DNA of 64,000 bases from Macondimonas sp045864775 (GTDB lineage Bacteria > Pseudomonadota > Gammaproteobacteria > UBA5335). The DNA lies in assembly GCA_045864775.1 (NCBI GenBank), contig BTVR01000002.1, positions 682,001 to 746,000 on the forward strand, written 5' to 3'. Of this stretch, positions 51,118 through 59,552 are shown one piece after another. Position 1 is the stretch's first letter. Every line of letters begins with the position of its first letter. Made by a program: the position numbers and the translations under genes. The notes below the pieces were generated by a model, which searched no databases, had not been told where the DNA came from, and was given only the letters and a program-made list of their open reading frames with translations.

Positions 51118-51543
51118 CTAGGCGGGATTGCCGATCGCGGTGCTGGGCGCGCCGTAGTCGGCGTAGGATTTTTCCTCCACCAGCGCCGAGCCCAGACGCA
51201 GATTGATCTCGCGCTTGAGCGCCGCGCGCCGGTCGTTCTGGCGGTAGACGGCGCGCGCCAGTGCGATGAAGCCCGCGTCGAACGCCTGTGCCCGTTCCTT
51301 GCCGCGAATGTCGTCCTCGATGTCCCACAACGCCTCATTGACCGCTTTCAGCGCCACCCGCAGATCGTCGATCGCAACCCCCTGCGCGGCGGCCGACGCT
51401 TCCCATGCCGCCTGCAGCAGCGCCAGTTCATGGCTTACGTTGCGACGCTTGCCGGGGTCGGTGATGCGCGCCTGCTTGATTTCGAGGATGGTGATCTTGT
51501 CGATCAGCTCTCCATAGGAAACGGGGATCTGGATTTCACTCAT
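51118..51543 (-). CDS. DUF6165-family protein
   Basis: A 141-residue soluble helical protein. Its N-terminus (MSEIQIPVSYGELIDKITIL) and the stretches EIKQARITDPGKRRNV and LKAVNEALWDIEDDIRGKE match DUF6165, found in proteobacteria often near polysaccharide or glycosyltransferase genes; the role is unknown. The ATG at 51543 has AGGA seven bases upstream; an earlier ATG (51570) was rejected. It sits 75 bases downstream of ccmI and may be co-transcribed. Confidence 0.85.
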   Translation of the reverse strand: MSEIQIPVSYGELIDKITILEIKQARITDPGKRRNVSHELALLQAAWEASAAAQGVAIDDLRVALKAVNEALWDIEDDIRGKERAQAFDAGFIALARAVYRQNDRRAALKREINLRLGSALVEEKSYADYGAPSTAIGNPA

Positions 51544-51618
51544 GGGCCATTCCTGTAGGCTCGATCTCAAGGGGGCGCCGGTCAGCGGCGCAGGAATCTT
51601 GGGGTTAGCCTGCAGCGC

Positions 51619-52839
51619 TCAAGGGGTGGCACCCGGTTGAATCGGTTTGCCGCCGATCCGCAGCGACACCCGCTCCCCCGCCTTCCAGTGGGCCGCCACC
51701 GGCTCGGTGCGAGGGTCATCGGGCGCGCCTTGTGCGCTGCCGCTCGTGGAAACGCGGGCGCTGATCCACAGCGTCTCGAGCGCGGAAAGGCGCCGCGTCG
51801 GCACGAGACTCATGTCGTCGGTCAGTACCAGGTCGAGGGGCAGATCGGCAACGCGCCTGCGTACTGCGGCGACCGGCATGCCGCCTTGCGGATTGTCGCG
51901 GATCACCACGAAGACCGTGGCATCCCCCGGCAGTGTCGCCGCGAGGTCCGGGGAGAGGCCGATCCGCACCGTCGGTCCGGCGGAGGCCGTCGGCTCGGCT
52001 GACGCGGGCCCCGGTTCGTCCGGCGATTGACCGATCTGGGTCAGCGCCTGACGCAGACTTTGCGCCACGGGTGCATCGGGCTCGATCAACGTCAAAAGAT
52101 GCCGCCAATGCCGTCCGGCCGTCCCGGCGTCGCCGGCCGCCATGGCCGCTACCCCGGCCAGCCACAGGCTTTGCGCGTGATCGGCATCGATCGCCAAGGC
52201 GTCGGCCAACAGTCGGTTCGCCTCGGCCGACCATTGCGGCGGCTCGGTTTGCAAGGCCAGCGCCTGAGCACGCTGGGCGAGCACGTCTGGATCCCTGGGC
52301 TCGAGCGCCAGCGCGCGGCCAAAGGCCTGCGCGGCATCGGCCTGTCGGCCCAGCCCCGCATACGCCCGGCCAAGCAGAATCCAGCCCTCTCGCTCATCCG
52401 GATGGCTTTCCAGACGCTCTGCCAGCGTCTGGGCCAGCTTGTTCAGATCGGCCTGCACGGGCGCGGGATCGACGGTGCGCCAGTCGCCCACTTGGGCGTA
52501 CACGACTGCGGCCAGCAGCGGAACGGCAAACGCCATGAAAACAGCCGTGCGACGGCGCGGCACGGACGCGGGCACCGCGACAGACGCGTCCTCCGGCCCG
52601 GCCCAATCGGACAGCAGCGCGGCGTCAAGTTCCGCGCGCCGCACCCGGGCTTGCTCCTCGTCGATCAGGCCTTCGGCCAGTTCCGCGGCCAGCTCGGCTT
52701 GCTTGCGCCGATGGATGGCCAGGAGCGCGTCCCGCTCCTCCTGCACCGGAGGGGCACCGCGCCATAGAGGCCGGGCCACCAGAAAGGCGGCGAGGAGCGC
52801 GGCGAGCAGGCACGAAGCCACGAACACAGCGGTCGTCAT
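51619..52839 (-). CDS. ccmI: Cytochrome c maturation protein CcmI (CycH)
   Basis: A 406-residue protein with an N-terminal helix (FVASCLLAALLAAFLVARPLW, about 5-25), a second membrane segment (MAFAVPLLAAVVYAQVG, about 105-121) and a TPR-rich periplasmic domain (about 130-270: ILLGRAYAGLGRQADAAQAF, SLWLAGVAAMAAGDAGTAG). It recruits apocytochromes c to the heme ligation site. It is the last ccm gene and overlaps ccmH by 4 bases. Confidence 0.94.
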   Translation of the reverse strand: MTTAVFVASCLLAALLAAFLVARPLWRGAPPVQEERDALLAIHRRKQAELAAELAEGLIDEEQARVRRAELDAALLSDWAGPEDASVAVPASVPRRRTAVFMAFAVPLLAAVVYAQVGDWRTVDPAPVQADLNKLAQTLAERLESHPDEREGWILLGRAYAGLGRQADAAQAFGRALALEPRDPDVLAQRAQALALQTEPPQWSAEANRLLADALAIDADHAQSLWLAGVAAMAAGDAGTAGRHWRHLLTLIEPDAPVAQSLRQALTQIGQSPDEPGPASAEPTASAGPTVRIGLSPDLAATLPGDATVFVVIRDNPQGGMPVAAVRRRVADLPLDLVLTDDMSLVPTRRLSALETLWISARVSTSGSAQGAPDDPRTEPVAAHWKAGERVSLRIGGKPIQPGATP

Positions 52840-53315
52840 GGCGCCTTGTCCTCGTCGCGCTCGAGCAAGGCGCGCACGCGATGCTGCTCATCGGCGCTGA
52901 GCACCGGTGCAGCCGCGCCCGTCCGGCGCTGGCGGCGGGCGACGGTGAACCAGATACCGACACCGAACAGCAGCAATGCAAAGGGCCCGAACCACAGCGC
53001 ATAGGTAAGGGTCTTCACGGGCGGCCGGTAGAGCACGAAATCGCCATAACGCGCGACGAGAAATGCCCGAATCCCGGCATCGCTTTCGCCGCGCCGGACC
53101 CGTTCGGCCACCTCGCGGCGCAGATCATCGGCGAGCGGCGCTTCGGATTCGGCCAGCGTCTCGTTCTGACACACCAGGCACCGCAGTTCGGTGAGCAGTT
53201 GCTCATATTGACGCTGCTGGGCGGGTTCCTCGAAGCGTTGCGGCGTCACGGCCGCCGCCGGGCCGCCGATGAGGAGGAGCGCGGTCATCCCGATCACGCG
53301 GGCGGTCGGCCTCAT
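52836..53315 (-). CDS. ccmH: Cytochrome c maturation protein CcmH
   Basis: A 159-residue protein with a signal peptide (MRPTARVIGMTALLLIGGPA), the redox motif LRCLVCQN (about 45-52) and a C-terminal membrane anchor (LWFGPFALLLFGVGIWFTV). It reduces the disulfide in the apocytochrome CxxCH motif before heme attachment. Length fits the short CcmH form without a fused CcmI domain; ccmI is a separate overlapping gene. Confidence 0.96.
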   Translation of the reverse strand: MRPTARVIGMTALLLIGGPAAAVTPQRFEEPAQQRQYEQLLTELRCLVCQNETLAESEAPLADDLRREVAERVRRGESDAGIRAFLVARYGDFVLYRPPVKTLTYALWFGPFALLLFGVGIWFTVARRQRRTGAAAPVLSADEQHRVRALLERDEDKAP

Positions 53316-53854
53316 CGCTGGACCTCGGGCGCGCGCATCCGGTCGATCAAGGGGTCGAGCCGTTCGGCGATCACCTGGGGCGTCAGAGGACCGATGTGTT
53401 TGTAACGGATGATGCCGGCGCGATCGATGAGGAAGGTTTCAGGCACGCCATACACGCCCCAATCGATCCCGACACGGCCCTCGCGGTCCACGGCGATCTT
53501 GTGGAAGGGGTTGCCGAAGCGGCTGAGCCAGGCGCTGGCGGCGTTCGGATCGTCCTTGTAGTTAAGCCCCACCAGCGGCAACTCGCGGCGTTTGGCCCAG
53601 GCGCTGAGGACGGGGTGTTCCTCAATGCAGGCCGCGCACCAGGATGCCCAGACATTGAGCACGGTCACCGGCGCGCCGGCGAGATCGCGCTCGCTGACCG
53701 TGCTGGCGTCCGACCCCAGCGCCGGCAGTACGAATGCGGGCGCCGGGCGACCCACCAGCGGCGAGGGCACCTCGCGCGGATTGAGTCCGAGGCCCACATA
53801 AAGCAGCGCCACGAGGATCAAAAAGCCGATCAGGGGTGCGACGAAACGCATCAT
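53312..53854 (-). CDS. ccmG: Thiol:disulfide interchange protein CcmG (DsbE)
   Basis: A 180-residue thioredoxin-fold protein anchored by an N-terminal helix (APLIGFLILVALLYVGLGL). The active site is WASWCAACIEEHP (CxxC), preceded by VTVLNVW and followed by the CcmG-type GVYGVPETFLIDR. It passes electrons from DsbD to CcmH and apocytochrome c. Overlaps ccmF and ccmH by 4 bases each. Confidence 0.96.
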   Translation of the reverse strand: MMRFVAPLIGFLILVALLYVGLGLNPREVPSPLVGRPAPAFVLPALGSDASTVSERDLAGAPVTVLNVWASWCAACIEEHPVLSAWAKRRELPLVGLNYKDDPNAASAWLSRFGNPFHKIAVDREGRVGIDWGVYGVPETFLIDRAGIIRYKHIGPLTPQVIAERLDPLIDRMRAPEVQR

Positions 53855-55827
53855 GCCGCTTGCACCCGGGCCGCTCCGCTGCGGCGCGCGCGCGCCGCCT
53901 CCAACCGGTAGCGACGATCACTGACCGCCAAGAGACCACCCAGCGCCATCAGCGCGGTGCCCAGCCAGATCCAACGCACCATGGGCTTGTAGTGGACCCG
54001 CACGGACCAGGCGCCATCGGGCAGGCGATCGCCCAGCGCCGCAAACAGATCGCGCGTCATGCCGGCATCGAAAGCGGTCTGGGTCATCATCTGCTGGCGG
54101 ACGGTATAGAGCCGCTTCTGCGGCCGCAGTCGGGCCAACTCCCGCCCCTGCTGCGACACCACGATCAGCGCCTCATCCGCCGTGTAATTGGGGCCCGTGA
54201 CCGGATAGACCGCGTCGAGCCTGAAGCTGTAGCCGGCCAGTTCGGTCGCCTCCCCCGGCGCAAGGCGCACCACCCGTTCGGCCTCCAGGGTGCTGACCAC
54301 GCCCGCCCCGATCATGAACAGCGCAATGCCGGCATGCGCCAGATGCATGCCGTAGAACCCGCGCGGCAGTTGCCGCCATGCCTGCAAGGTGTAGCCCCGG
54401 CGCCCGAGCCGCTGGGCGATGCCGTAGGCCGACAGGCCGAGCGTCCAGAAAGCGAGCCACAGACTGACCCCCAGCACATAACGGCGCCAGCCCAGCCCCA
54501 GGATCGCCAGGCAGGCCACCGCGACGATGAGCGTCGGCAGGCCGATGCGCCAAGCGAGGCGGGTCAGATCCGCGGCTTTGCCCTGCCGCCAGGCGACCAG
54601 CGGGCCGAGCCCCATCAGAACGACCAGCGGCAACATGAGCGGCACGAAGACGGTGTTGAAATAGGGCGGCCCGACCGAGAGCTTGCCCAGCCCCAGAGCA
54701 TCCACCGCCAAGGGATACAGTGTGCCGAGCAGTACGGCGGCTGCCGCGACCATCAGCAACACGTTATTGGCCAGCAGCAGGGCCTCCCGCGACAACGGGG
54801 CGAAATGGATCAGCGCGCGCACGCGCGGTGCGCGCCAGGCGTAGAGCACGAGCGAGCCGCCCACCACGAGCGTGAGAAAAGTCAGAATGAACAACCCACG
54901 CCCGGGGTCGGTGGCGAAGGCGTGCACCGAAGTCAGCACCCCCGAGCGCACCAGGAAGGTGCCCAGCAGGCTCAGGGAAAAGGTCGTCAGCGCGAGCAGC
55001 ACCGACCAGGCCTTGAAGCCGTCGCGCTTTTCCGTGACGGCGAGGGAATGAATCAGCGCCGTACCGGTCAGCCACGGCATGAAAGACGCGTTTTCCACCG
55101 GGTCCCAGAACCACCAGCCGCCCCAGCCCAGTTCGTAGTAGGCCCAGTGGCTGCCCAGCGCAATGCCGATGGTCAGGAACATCCACGCCGCCGTGGTCCA
55201 GGGCCGCGACCAGCGCGCCCAGGTCGCATCCAGCCGGCCGCCCAGGAGCGCCGCGACCGCCAACGCGAAGGCGACCGAAAAGCCGACATAGCCCATGTAC
55301 AGCATCGGTGGATGGATCACCATGCCGGGATCCTGCAGCAGCGGGTTGAGGTCCGCGCCGTCGGCCGGCACCGGGAACACGCGCTCGAAGGGATTGGACG
55401 TAAACAGGATGAACGCCAGGAAACCGACACTGATGAGCCCCATCACGCCGATGACACGCGCCGCATACACGGTCGGCAGGCTGCGGGCGCCGGCGGCCAC
55501 CGCGACGGTCCAGCCGGCCAGGATGAGCGCCCAGAGCAGGATCGATCCCTCATGACCGCCCCAGACGCCGGTGATGCGATAGATCAGGGGCAGTGTGCTG
55601 TTGGAATTTTGCGCCACATACAGCACCGAAAAATCGTGCACGACGAAGGCGTAGGTCAGCACGCCATAAGCCAGCACCAGAAACAGCCCCTGACCCCAGG
55701 CGGCCGGCACCGCGACGGCCATCCAGTCCGCCCGGTTGCGCGCCGCGCCCCACAGCGGCAGCACGCTCTGGACGAGCGCGAGCACGAAGGCGACGACCAG
55801 CGCGAAGTGCCCCCATTCGACGATCAT
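53851..55827 (-). CDS. ccmF: Heme lyase subunit CcmF
   Basis: A 658-residue polytopic protein with about 15 helices. The WWD heme-handling motif is GWGGWWFWDPVENASFMPW; heme-ligand His residues lie around it (HYxxH-like HEGSILLW, HPPMLYMGYVG). It receives holo-CcmE and attaches heme to apocytochromes c with CcmH and CcmI. Family length is about 640-670. It overlaps ccmE and ccmG by 4 bases. Confidence 0.97.
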   Translation of the reverse strand: MIVEWGHFALVVAFVLALVQSVLPLWGAARNRADWMAVAVPAAWGQGLFLVLAYGVLTYAFVVHDFSVLYVAQNSNSTLPLIYRITGVWGGHEGSILLWALILAGWTVAVAAGARSLPTVYAARVIGVMGLISVGFLAFILFTSNPFERVFPVPADGADLNPLLQDPGMVIHPPMLYMGYVGFSVAFALAVAALLGGRLDATWARWSRPWTTAAWMFLTIGIALGSHWAYYELGWGGWWFWDPVENASFMPWLTGTALIHSLAVTEKRDGFKAWSVLLALTTFSLSLLGTFLVRSGVLTSVHAFATDPGRGLFILTFLTLVVGGSLVLYAWRAPRVRALIHFAPLSREALLLANNVLLMVAAAAVLLGTLYPLAVDALGLGKLSVGPPYFNTVFVPLMLPLVVLMGLGPLVAWRQGKAADLTRLAWRIGLPTLIVAVACLAILGLGWRRYVLGVSLWLAFWTLGLSAYGIAQRLGRRGYTLQAWRQLPRGFYGMHLAHAGIALFMIGAGVVSTLEAERVVRLAPGEATELAGYSFRLDAVYPVTGPNYTADEALIVVSQQGRELARLRPQKRLYTVRQQMMTQTAFDAGMTRDLFAALGDRLPDGAWSVRVHYKPMVRWIWLGTALMALGGLLAVSDRRYRLEAARARRSGAARVQAA

Positions 55828-56288
55828 GGCTGCATCTTCCGCATCATTTCATGATCGGGCATTGCGCCCTGGGCCTTGAGCGCATCGGCGACCTCGGGCG
55901 GCATGTAGTTCTCATCGTGCTTGGCCAGCACCTGATCGGCCACGAACAAACCGGTGCCGTCCAGCGCGCCGCGTGCGACGATGCCCTGACCTTCCTTGAA
56001 CAGGTCCGGCAACACCCCCGTGTATTGGACCGGCACCTCGGATTGGGTGTCGGTCAAGCGAAATCGCACCGTCACGCCATCGGGCTGGCGCTCGACGCTG
56101 CCGGGAATGACCAACCCCCCGACGCGAAAGGGCTGGCCCGGCCGGACCTCGCCCGCCGCGACCTGGGCCGGAGTGAAGAAAAACGTCAGGTTCTCGCGGA
56201 ATGCGAGGCTGACGAGAAAGGCCGCGAGGCCCACTCCCGCCACCAGCGTCACGATCAGCAGCAAACGGTTCTTACGGGCTGTTTTCAT
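55824..56288 (-). CDS. ccmE: Heme chaperone CcmE
   Basis: A 154-residue OB-fold periplasmic heme chaperone with an N-terminal membrane anchor (LLLIVTLVAGVGLAAFLVSL). The heme-binding His is in VLAKHDENYMPPEV (about 117-130). ATG at 56288 was chosen: the frame also offers TTG two codons upstream, which is less likely. The gene overlaps ccmD by 17 bases and ccmF by 4. Confidence 0.96.
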   Translation of the reverse strand: MKTARKNRLLLIVTLVAGVGLAAFLVSLAFRENLTFFFTPAQVAAGEVRPGQPFRVGGLVIPGSVERQPDGVTVRFRLTDTQSEVPVQYTGVLPDLFKEGQGIVARGALDGTGLFVADQVLAKHDENYMPPEVADALKAQGAMPDHEMMRKMQP

Positions 56289-56484
56289 CGTCAATCCGGT
56301 GAGTCGGTGCAGCCACTGCTGCGGAGCCCCGCCGCCCGTTGGCCAGGATCGCGCGACGCAGGCGCGCGTGGCGACGCAGGGGCGCCCAGGCGTTGTAGAT
56401 GAAAATGATCAGGGCGAGCCCGTAGGAACCCCAGACGTAGGGCGCATAACCGCCCATTGCGAAAAACTCGGCCACAGCGCTCAT
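56272..56484 (-). CDS. ccmD: Heme exporter protein CcmD
   Basis: A 70-residue small membrane protein with one helix (YVWGSYGLALIIFIYNAW, about 16-33) and a basic C-terminus (LRRHARLRRAILANGRR). CcmD releases holo-CcmE from the CcmABC complex. Its start overlaps the ccmC stop by 4 bases, and its 3' end overlaps ccmE. Small size is normal. Confidence 0.93.
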   Translation of the reverse strand: MSAVAEFFAMGGYAPYVWGSYGLALIIFIYNAWAPLRRHARLRRAILANGRRGSAAVAAPTHRIDDENSP

Positions 56485-57215
56485 CGCGCGACCTCATCGA
56501 TCACCCAGCGCCGATGCTGCTCCCGCTCAAGGATCTCCGAGCGCGCCCGCACCAGCACGGCCGCCGCGAAGTAGACCATGAAGCCCAGCGCCATGGTGAG
56601 CAGCGGCCAGAGCATGTCCCAGGTCATCGACGGGTTGTCGAACTTCGACACCGTCGCGCCCTGATGCAGCGTGTTCCACCACTCCACCGAGTAATGGATG
56701 ATGGGAATGTTCACCACGCCGACCAAGGCCAGCACGGCGCCGGCACGGGCGGCGCGGCGCCGGTCCTCGATGGCCGCCTGCAGCGCCATGAAACCCAGAT
56801 ACAGGAAGAACAGCAGCAGCACGGAAGTCAGCCGGGCATCCCAGACCCACCAGGTGTTCCACATGCGCGCGCCCCACAGCGAGCCCGTCGCCAGGGCCAG
56901 CCCCGTGAACGCCGCGCCGAGCGGCGCGCTCACCCGGGCCAGGATTTCTGCCAGTTTCACATGCCAGATAAACGCGGAGGCGCTCGCACCGGCCATGAAC
57001 ACATAGACGAACATCGCCATCCAGGCGCTCGGCACATGGACGAACAGGATGCGATAGGCCTCGCCCTGCTGATAGTCCACCGGCGCGAGCACCAGACCGC
57101 CTACCGCGCCGATGACGAGGAGGCCGGCCGCCGTCGCCCACAGCCAGGGGATCCAGCGCCCGGCTCGGCGATAGAAGGCGGGCAAAGAGGCCCAGCGACT
57201 GAAAAAGGCAATCAT
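56481..57215 (-). CDS. ccmC: Heme exporter permease CcmC
   Basis: A 244-residue polytopic protein with six helices. The WWD motif is ARMWNTWWVWDARLTS, and heme-ligand His residues flank it (YRILFVHVPSAWMAM and IHYSVEWWNTLHQ). It loads heme onto CcmE. The ATG at 57215 lies 1 base after ccmB's stop; an ATG 21 bases upstream overlaps ccmB and was not used because homologues start near MIAFFSRW. Confidence 0.95.
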   Translation of the reverse strand: MIAFFSRWASLPAFYRRAGRWIPWLWATAAGLLVIGAVGGLVLAPVDYQQGEAYRILFVHVPSAWMAMFVYVFMAGASASAFIWHVKLAEILARVSAPLGAAFTGLALATGSLWGARMWNTWWVWDARLTSVLLLFFLYLGFMALQAAIEDRRRAARAGAVLALVGVVNIPIIHYSVEWWNTLHQGATVSKFDNPSMTWDMLWPLLTMALGFMVYFAAAVLVRARSEILEREQHRRWVIDEVAR

Positions 57216-57216
57216 T

Positions 57217-57900
57217 TCAAGACCCCAGGCTGGCACGCAGCGCGGCCGCCGTCGCCAGAGGCACCACGGTCACGGCGAGCGCGAGTTCTGCGCCGAGCAT
57301 GTAGAAATAAGGCAACACCGGCATCTCCAGCAGCGCGCTGCCGACCGCCCCCGCGCCGAACACCAGCACCGGCGCGAACAGCGGCAGCAACAGCACCGAG
57401 ATCAACAAGCCGCCGCGTGGCAGGCCCAGCGTCAAGGCCACCGCGACCGAGCCGAGCAGACTCAGGGTCGGCGTTCCCAGGAGCAGGCCGCCGAACAGCA
57501 CGCCCTGCGCCAGGGGTGACAAGTTTAACAACACGCCCAGCAAGGGTGTGATGAGCAACAAGGGCACGCCCGTCACCAGCCAATGCGCCAGGATCTTCGC
57601 CGACACCAGGACGCTGGCGGGGTGGGGACTGAGCAGCAACTGTTCCAGGCTGCCATCCTCGAAATCCGCCCTGAACAGGCCCTCGAGCGACAACAGCGTG
57701 GCCAGCAGCGCGCCGACCCACACGACGCCCGGACCGACGCCGCGGAGCAGGGCGGCGTCGGCGCCCAGGGCGAGTGGAAAGAGACTCACCACGGCCGCAA
57801 AGAACACCACGGGGTTGCCCAACTCGCCCAGCCGTCGCACCGACAGTAGAAGATCCCGGCGCAGCACCGCCCACCAGGCCGTCGCCAGTGAGGCCTTCAT
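57217..57900 (-). CDS. ccmB: Heme exporter permease CcmB
   Basis: A 227-residue ABC-2-type permease with six helices (VVFFAAVVSLFPLALGA, VSAKILAHWLVTGVPLLLITPLLG, LISVLLLPLFAPVLVFGA). It partners CcmA in the CcmABC complex that releases holo-CcmE. The motif FRADFEDGSLEQLLLSP is typical. Its start overlaps the ccmA stop by 4 bases. Confidence 0.95.
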   Translation of the reverse strand: MKASLATAWWAVLRRDLLLSVRRLGELGNPVVFFAAVVSLFPLALGADAALLRGVGPGVVWVGALLATLLSLEGLFRADFEDGSLEQLLLSPHPASVLVSAKILAHWLVTGVPLLLITPLLGVLLNLSPLAQGVLFGGLLLGTPTLSLLGSVAVALTLGLPRGGLLISVLLLPLFAPVLVFGAGAVGSALLEMPVLPYFYMLGAELALAVTVVPLATAAALRASLGS

Positions 57901-58541
57901 GAGACCGCCAGCGTCAACGTCTGCTGCCGGAGGCCGGCGGACAGCGTCAGGGATTGGTGTGTGCTGATCACGGCAACGCCGTCGCTCATGAGGTGATCGG
58001 TCAACAACCGGCTGACCAATGCCTGCCCGTCGCGGTCCAAGGCATTCAATGGCTCGTCGAGGATCCAGATTCCGGCCTGGCCCAGAAGGAGGCGCGCCAA
58101 GGCGAGCCGGCGCCTTTGACCGGACGAAAGGCGGACCGCCGGCGTAGCGCCCGCGTGGGACAGCCCAACCGCCGCAAGGACGGTCTCCAAGGAGGCCGCG
58201 TCGCTGACGGCTCCCTGCAATGCGGCCGCTACCCGCAGGTTCTCGCGCGCGGTCAGCGCCAGTCCGTGCCCATTCTGATGGCCGATGTAACGTCGATCGC
58301 CGGCATAGTCGCCTGGATGCGCGGCGATGTCCTGCCCACGCCAGGTGACCGAGCCCGTCTCCGGCCGCAGCAGCCCCGCCAGAATCCGCAGCAGGCTGGT
58401 CTTGCCCGCGCCGTTGGGGCCTTCCACCTTGAGCAGGGTGCCCGGCAAGAGCGCGAAGGATAGCCCCTGAAACAGCAACCTGTCCCCGCGCACGGACACC
58501 AGGTCGCGCGCGGCCAGCAGGGCCTCATCGGTCAACGCCAT
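57897..58541 (-). CDS. ccmA: Heme exporter ATP-binding protein CcmA
   Basis: A 214-residue ABC ATPase. Walker A is EGPNGAGKTSLLR, signature LSSGQRRRLALARLLL, Walker B IWILDEPLNALD, H-loop VISTHQSL. It hydrolyses ATP in the CcmABC complex. The ATG at 58541 was chosen with GGAA four bases upstream; a longer frame reaching 58709 adds Arg/Ser-rich residues without family similarity. It is the first gene of the nine-gene ccm operon. Confidence 0.95.
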   Translation of the reverse strand: MALTDEALLAARDLVSVRGDRLLFQGLSFALLPGTLLKVEGPNGAGKTSLLRILAGLLRPETGSVTWRGQDIAAHPGDYAGDRRYIGHQNGHGLALTARENLRVAAALQGAVSDAASLETVLAAVGLSHAGATPAVRLSSGQRRRLALARLLLGQAGIWILDEPLNALDRDGQALVSRLLTDHLMSDGVAVISTHQSLTLSAGLRQQTLTLAVS

Positions 58542-58602
58542 GGTTCCACGCATGATCGGCCACGCCGGGCGAACACAGCGGTCGCCCGACGATGGATAGC
58601 CG

Positions 58603-59442
58603 TTACTCCTTGATCCGGCTCCCCATGGCCTCGCCCACCTTGCGCGAGCCTTCCTGCATGGCGGCGTCGAGCGCCTTGGATCGCGCCTTGAAGTACTTCT
58701 TGCCGACATCCGACTCGGCGAAGTCGAGGTAAGCCTTCACATCGCTGTCGGGAACGTCTTTATACAGATAGGCGAACTTGATCAGGTTGATCTGCTGCAT
58801 GAAGCTCGTGGCTTGCGGACGCTGGGCTTCGATCTTTTCGTTGATCTCGGCATCGCTCAGCTTCTTCTCACTCTTGGCCGTCTTGTTCATGGCCTTGACC
58901 ATGGCGACACGGGAGTTGAGCTGCATGTCGACCGTGGTCTGTGTGGTCAGGGTCGCCTTGTCGACGCTCTGGTAGAGCGCCTGACGGGCCTCCGGGATCG
59001 GCTTCTCCTGCGCCTGCTTGGCAAATTCAACCAGTTCCTTGGCCTTTTCAGGATCGGACAACTGGTTTTCCAGCTTGCTGAGCTTCAGACCCGGATTGCC
59101 CTCATACCAGCTCAGCACTTTCTGGAGTTCAGACTCGCTCAACTGATCGGCGAGCTGCTTGCCGACCGACGCCAGGATCGTCTGGGTGCCGAATGATTGC
59201 AGCATGACCTCACCAATCTCGCGCTGCTCGGGCGTCCCCTTGCCGCTTTCTTCGGCTTTCTTCAGGCTCTCGTTGATGGAGCGGGTGGTCTGTCCGAGTT
59301 GCTGCTCGAGGCCCGAGGCGCGCATCACCTGGGTGGCGAGGCCGCGCTTGTCCGCTGCCTGCACCGAGCCCAGAGCGGACAGCAGCACCAGCGCCAGGGC
59401 GAGCGGCGCGAAACGGGACCGTAATACAGATACCTCACGCAT
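58603..59442 (-). CDS. Exported DUF2059-family protein
   Basis: A 279-residue helical protein with a signal peptide (RFAPLALALVLLSALGSVQA cut before ADKRG). The C-terminal segment (INLIKFAYLYKDVPDSDVKAY) is DUF2059-like; the N-terminal half repeats the theme with LADQLSESELQKVLSWYEG, so two DUF2059-type units seem present. Function unknown; periplasmic location is likely. ATG at 59442 was preferred to a TTG three codons earlier. It lies 61 bases upstream of ccmA on the same strand. Confidence 0.85.
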   Translation of the reverse strand: MREVSVLRSRFAPLALALVLLSALGSVQAADKRGLATQVMRASGLEQQLGQTTRSINESLKKAEESGKGTPEQREIGEVMLQSFGTQTILASVGKQLADQLSESELQKVLSWYEGNPGLKLSKLENQLSDPEKAKELVEFAKQAQEKPIPEARQALYQSVDKATLTTQTTVDMQLNSRVAMVKAMNKTAKSEKKLSDAEINEKIEAQRPQATSFMQQINLIKFAYLYKDVPDSDVKAYLDFAESDVGKKYFKARSKALDAAMQEGSRKVGEAMGSRIKE

Positions 59443-59552
59443 CGATCTCAATCTCTATTGGGTGAATGACGACGGGTAGACCCCGCTTCCGTGGCAAAGG
59501 TTCTCGCCCGAGCGCGTAGCATACGCGGGCCGGCGAACCCGGTCGATGGGCA

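Noticed and set aside
53836..55854. 672-codon plus-strand frame opposite ccmF
   Set aside because: Gln/Arg/His-rich shadow of ccmF, without signal, motif or start context.
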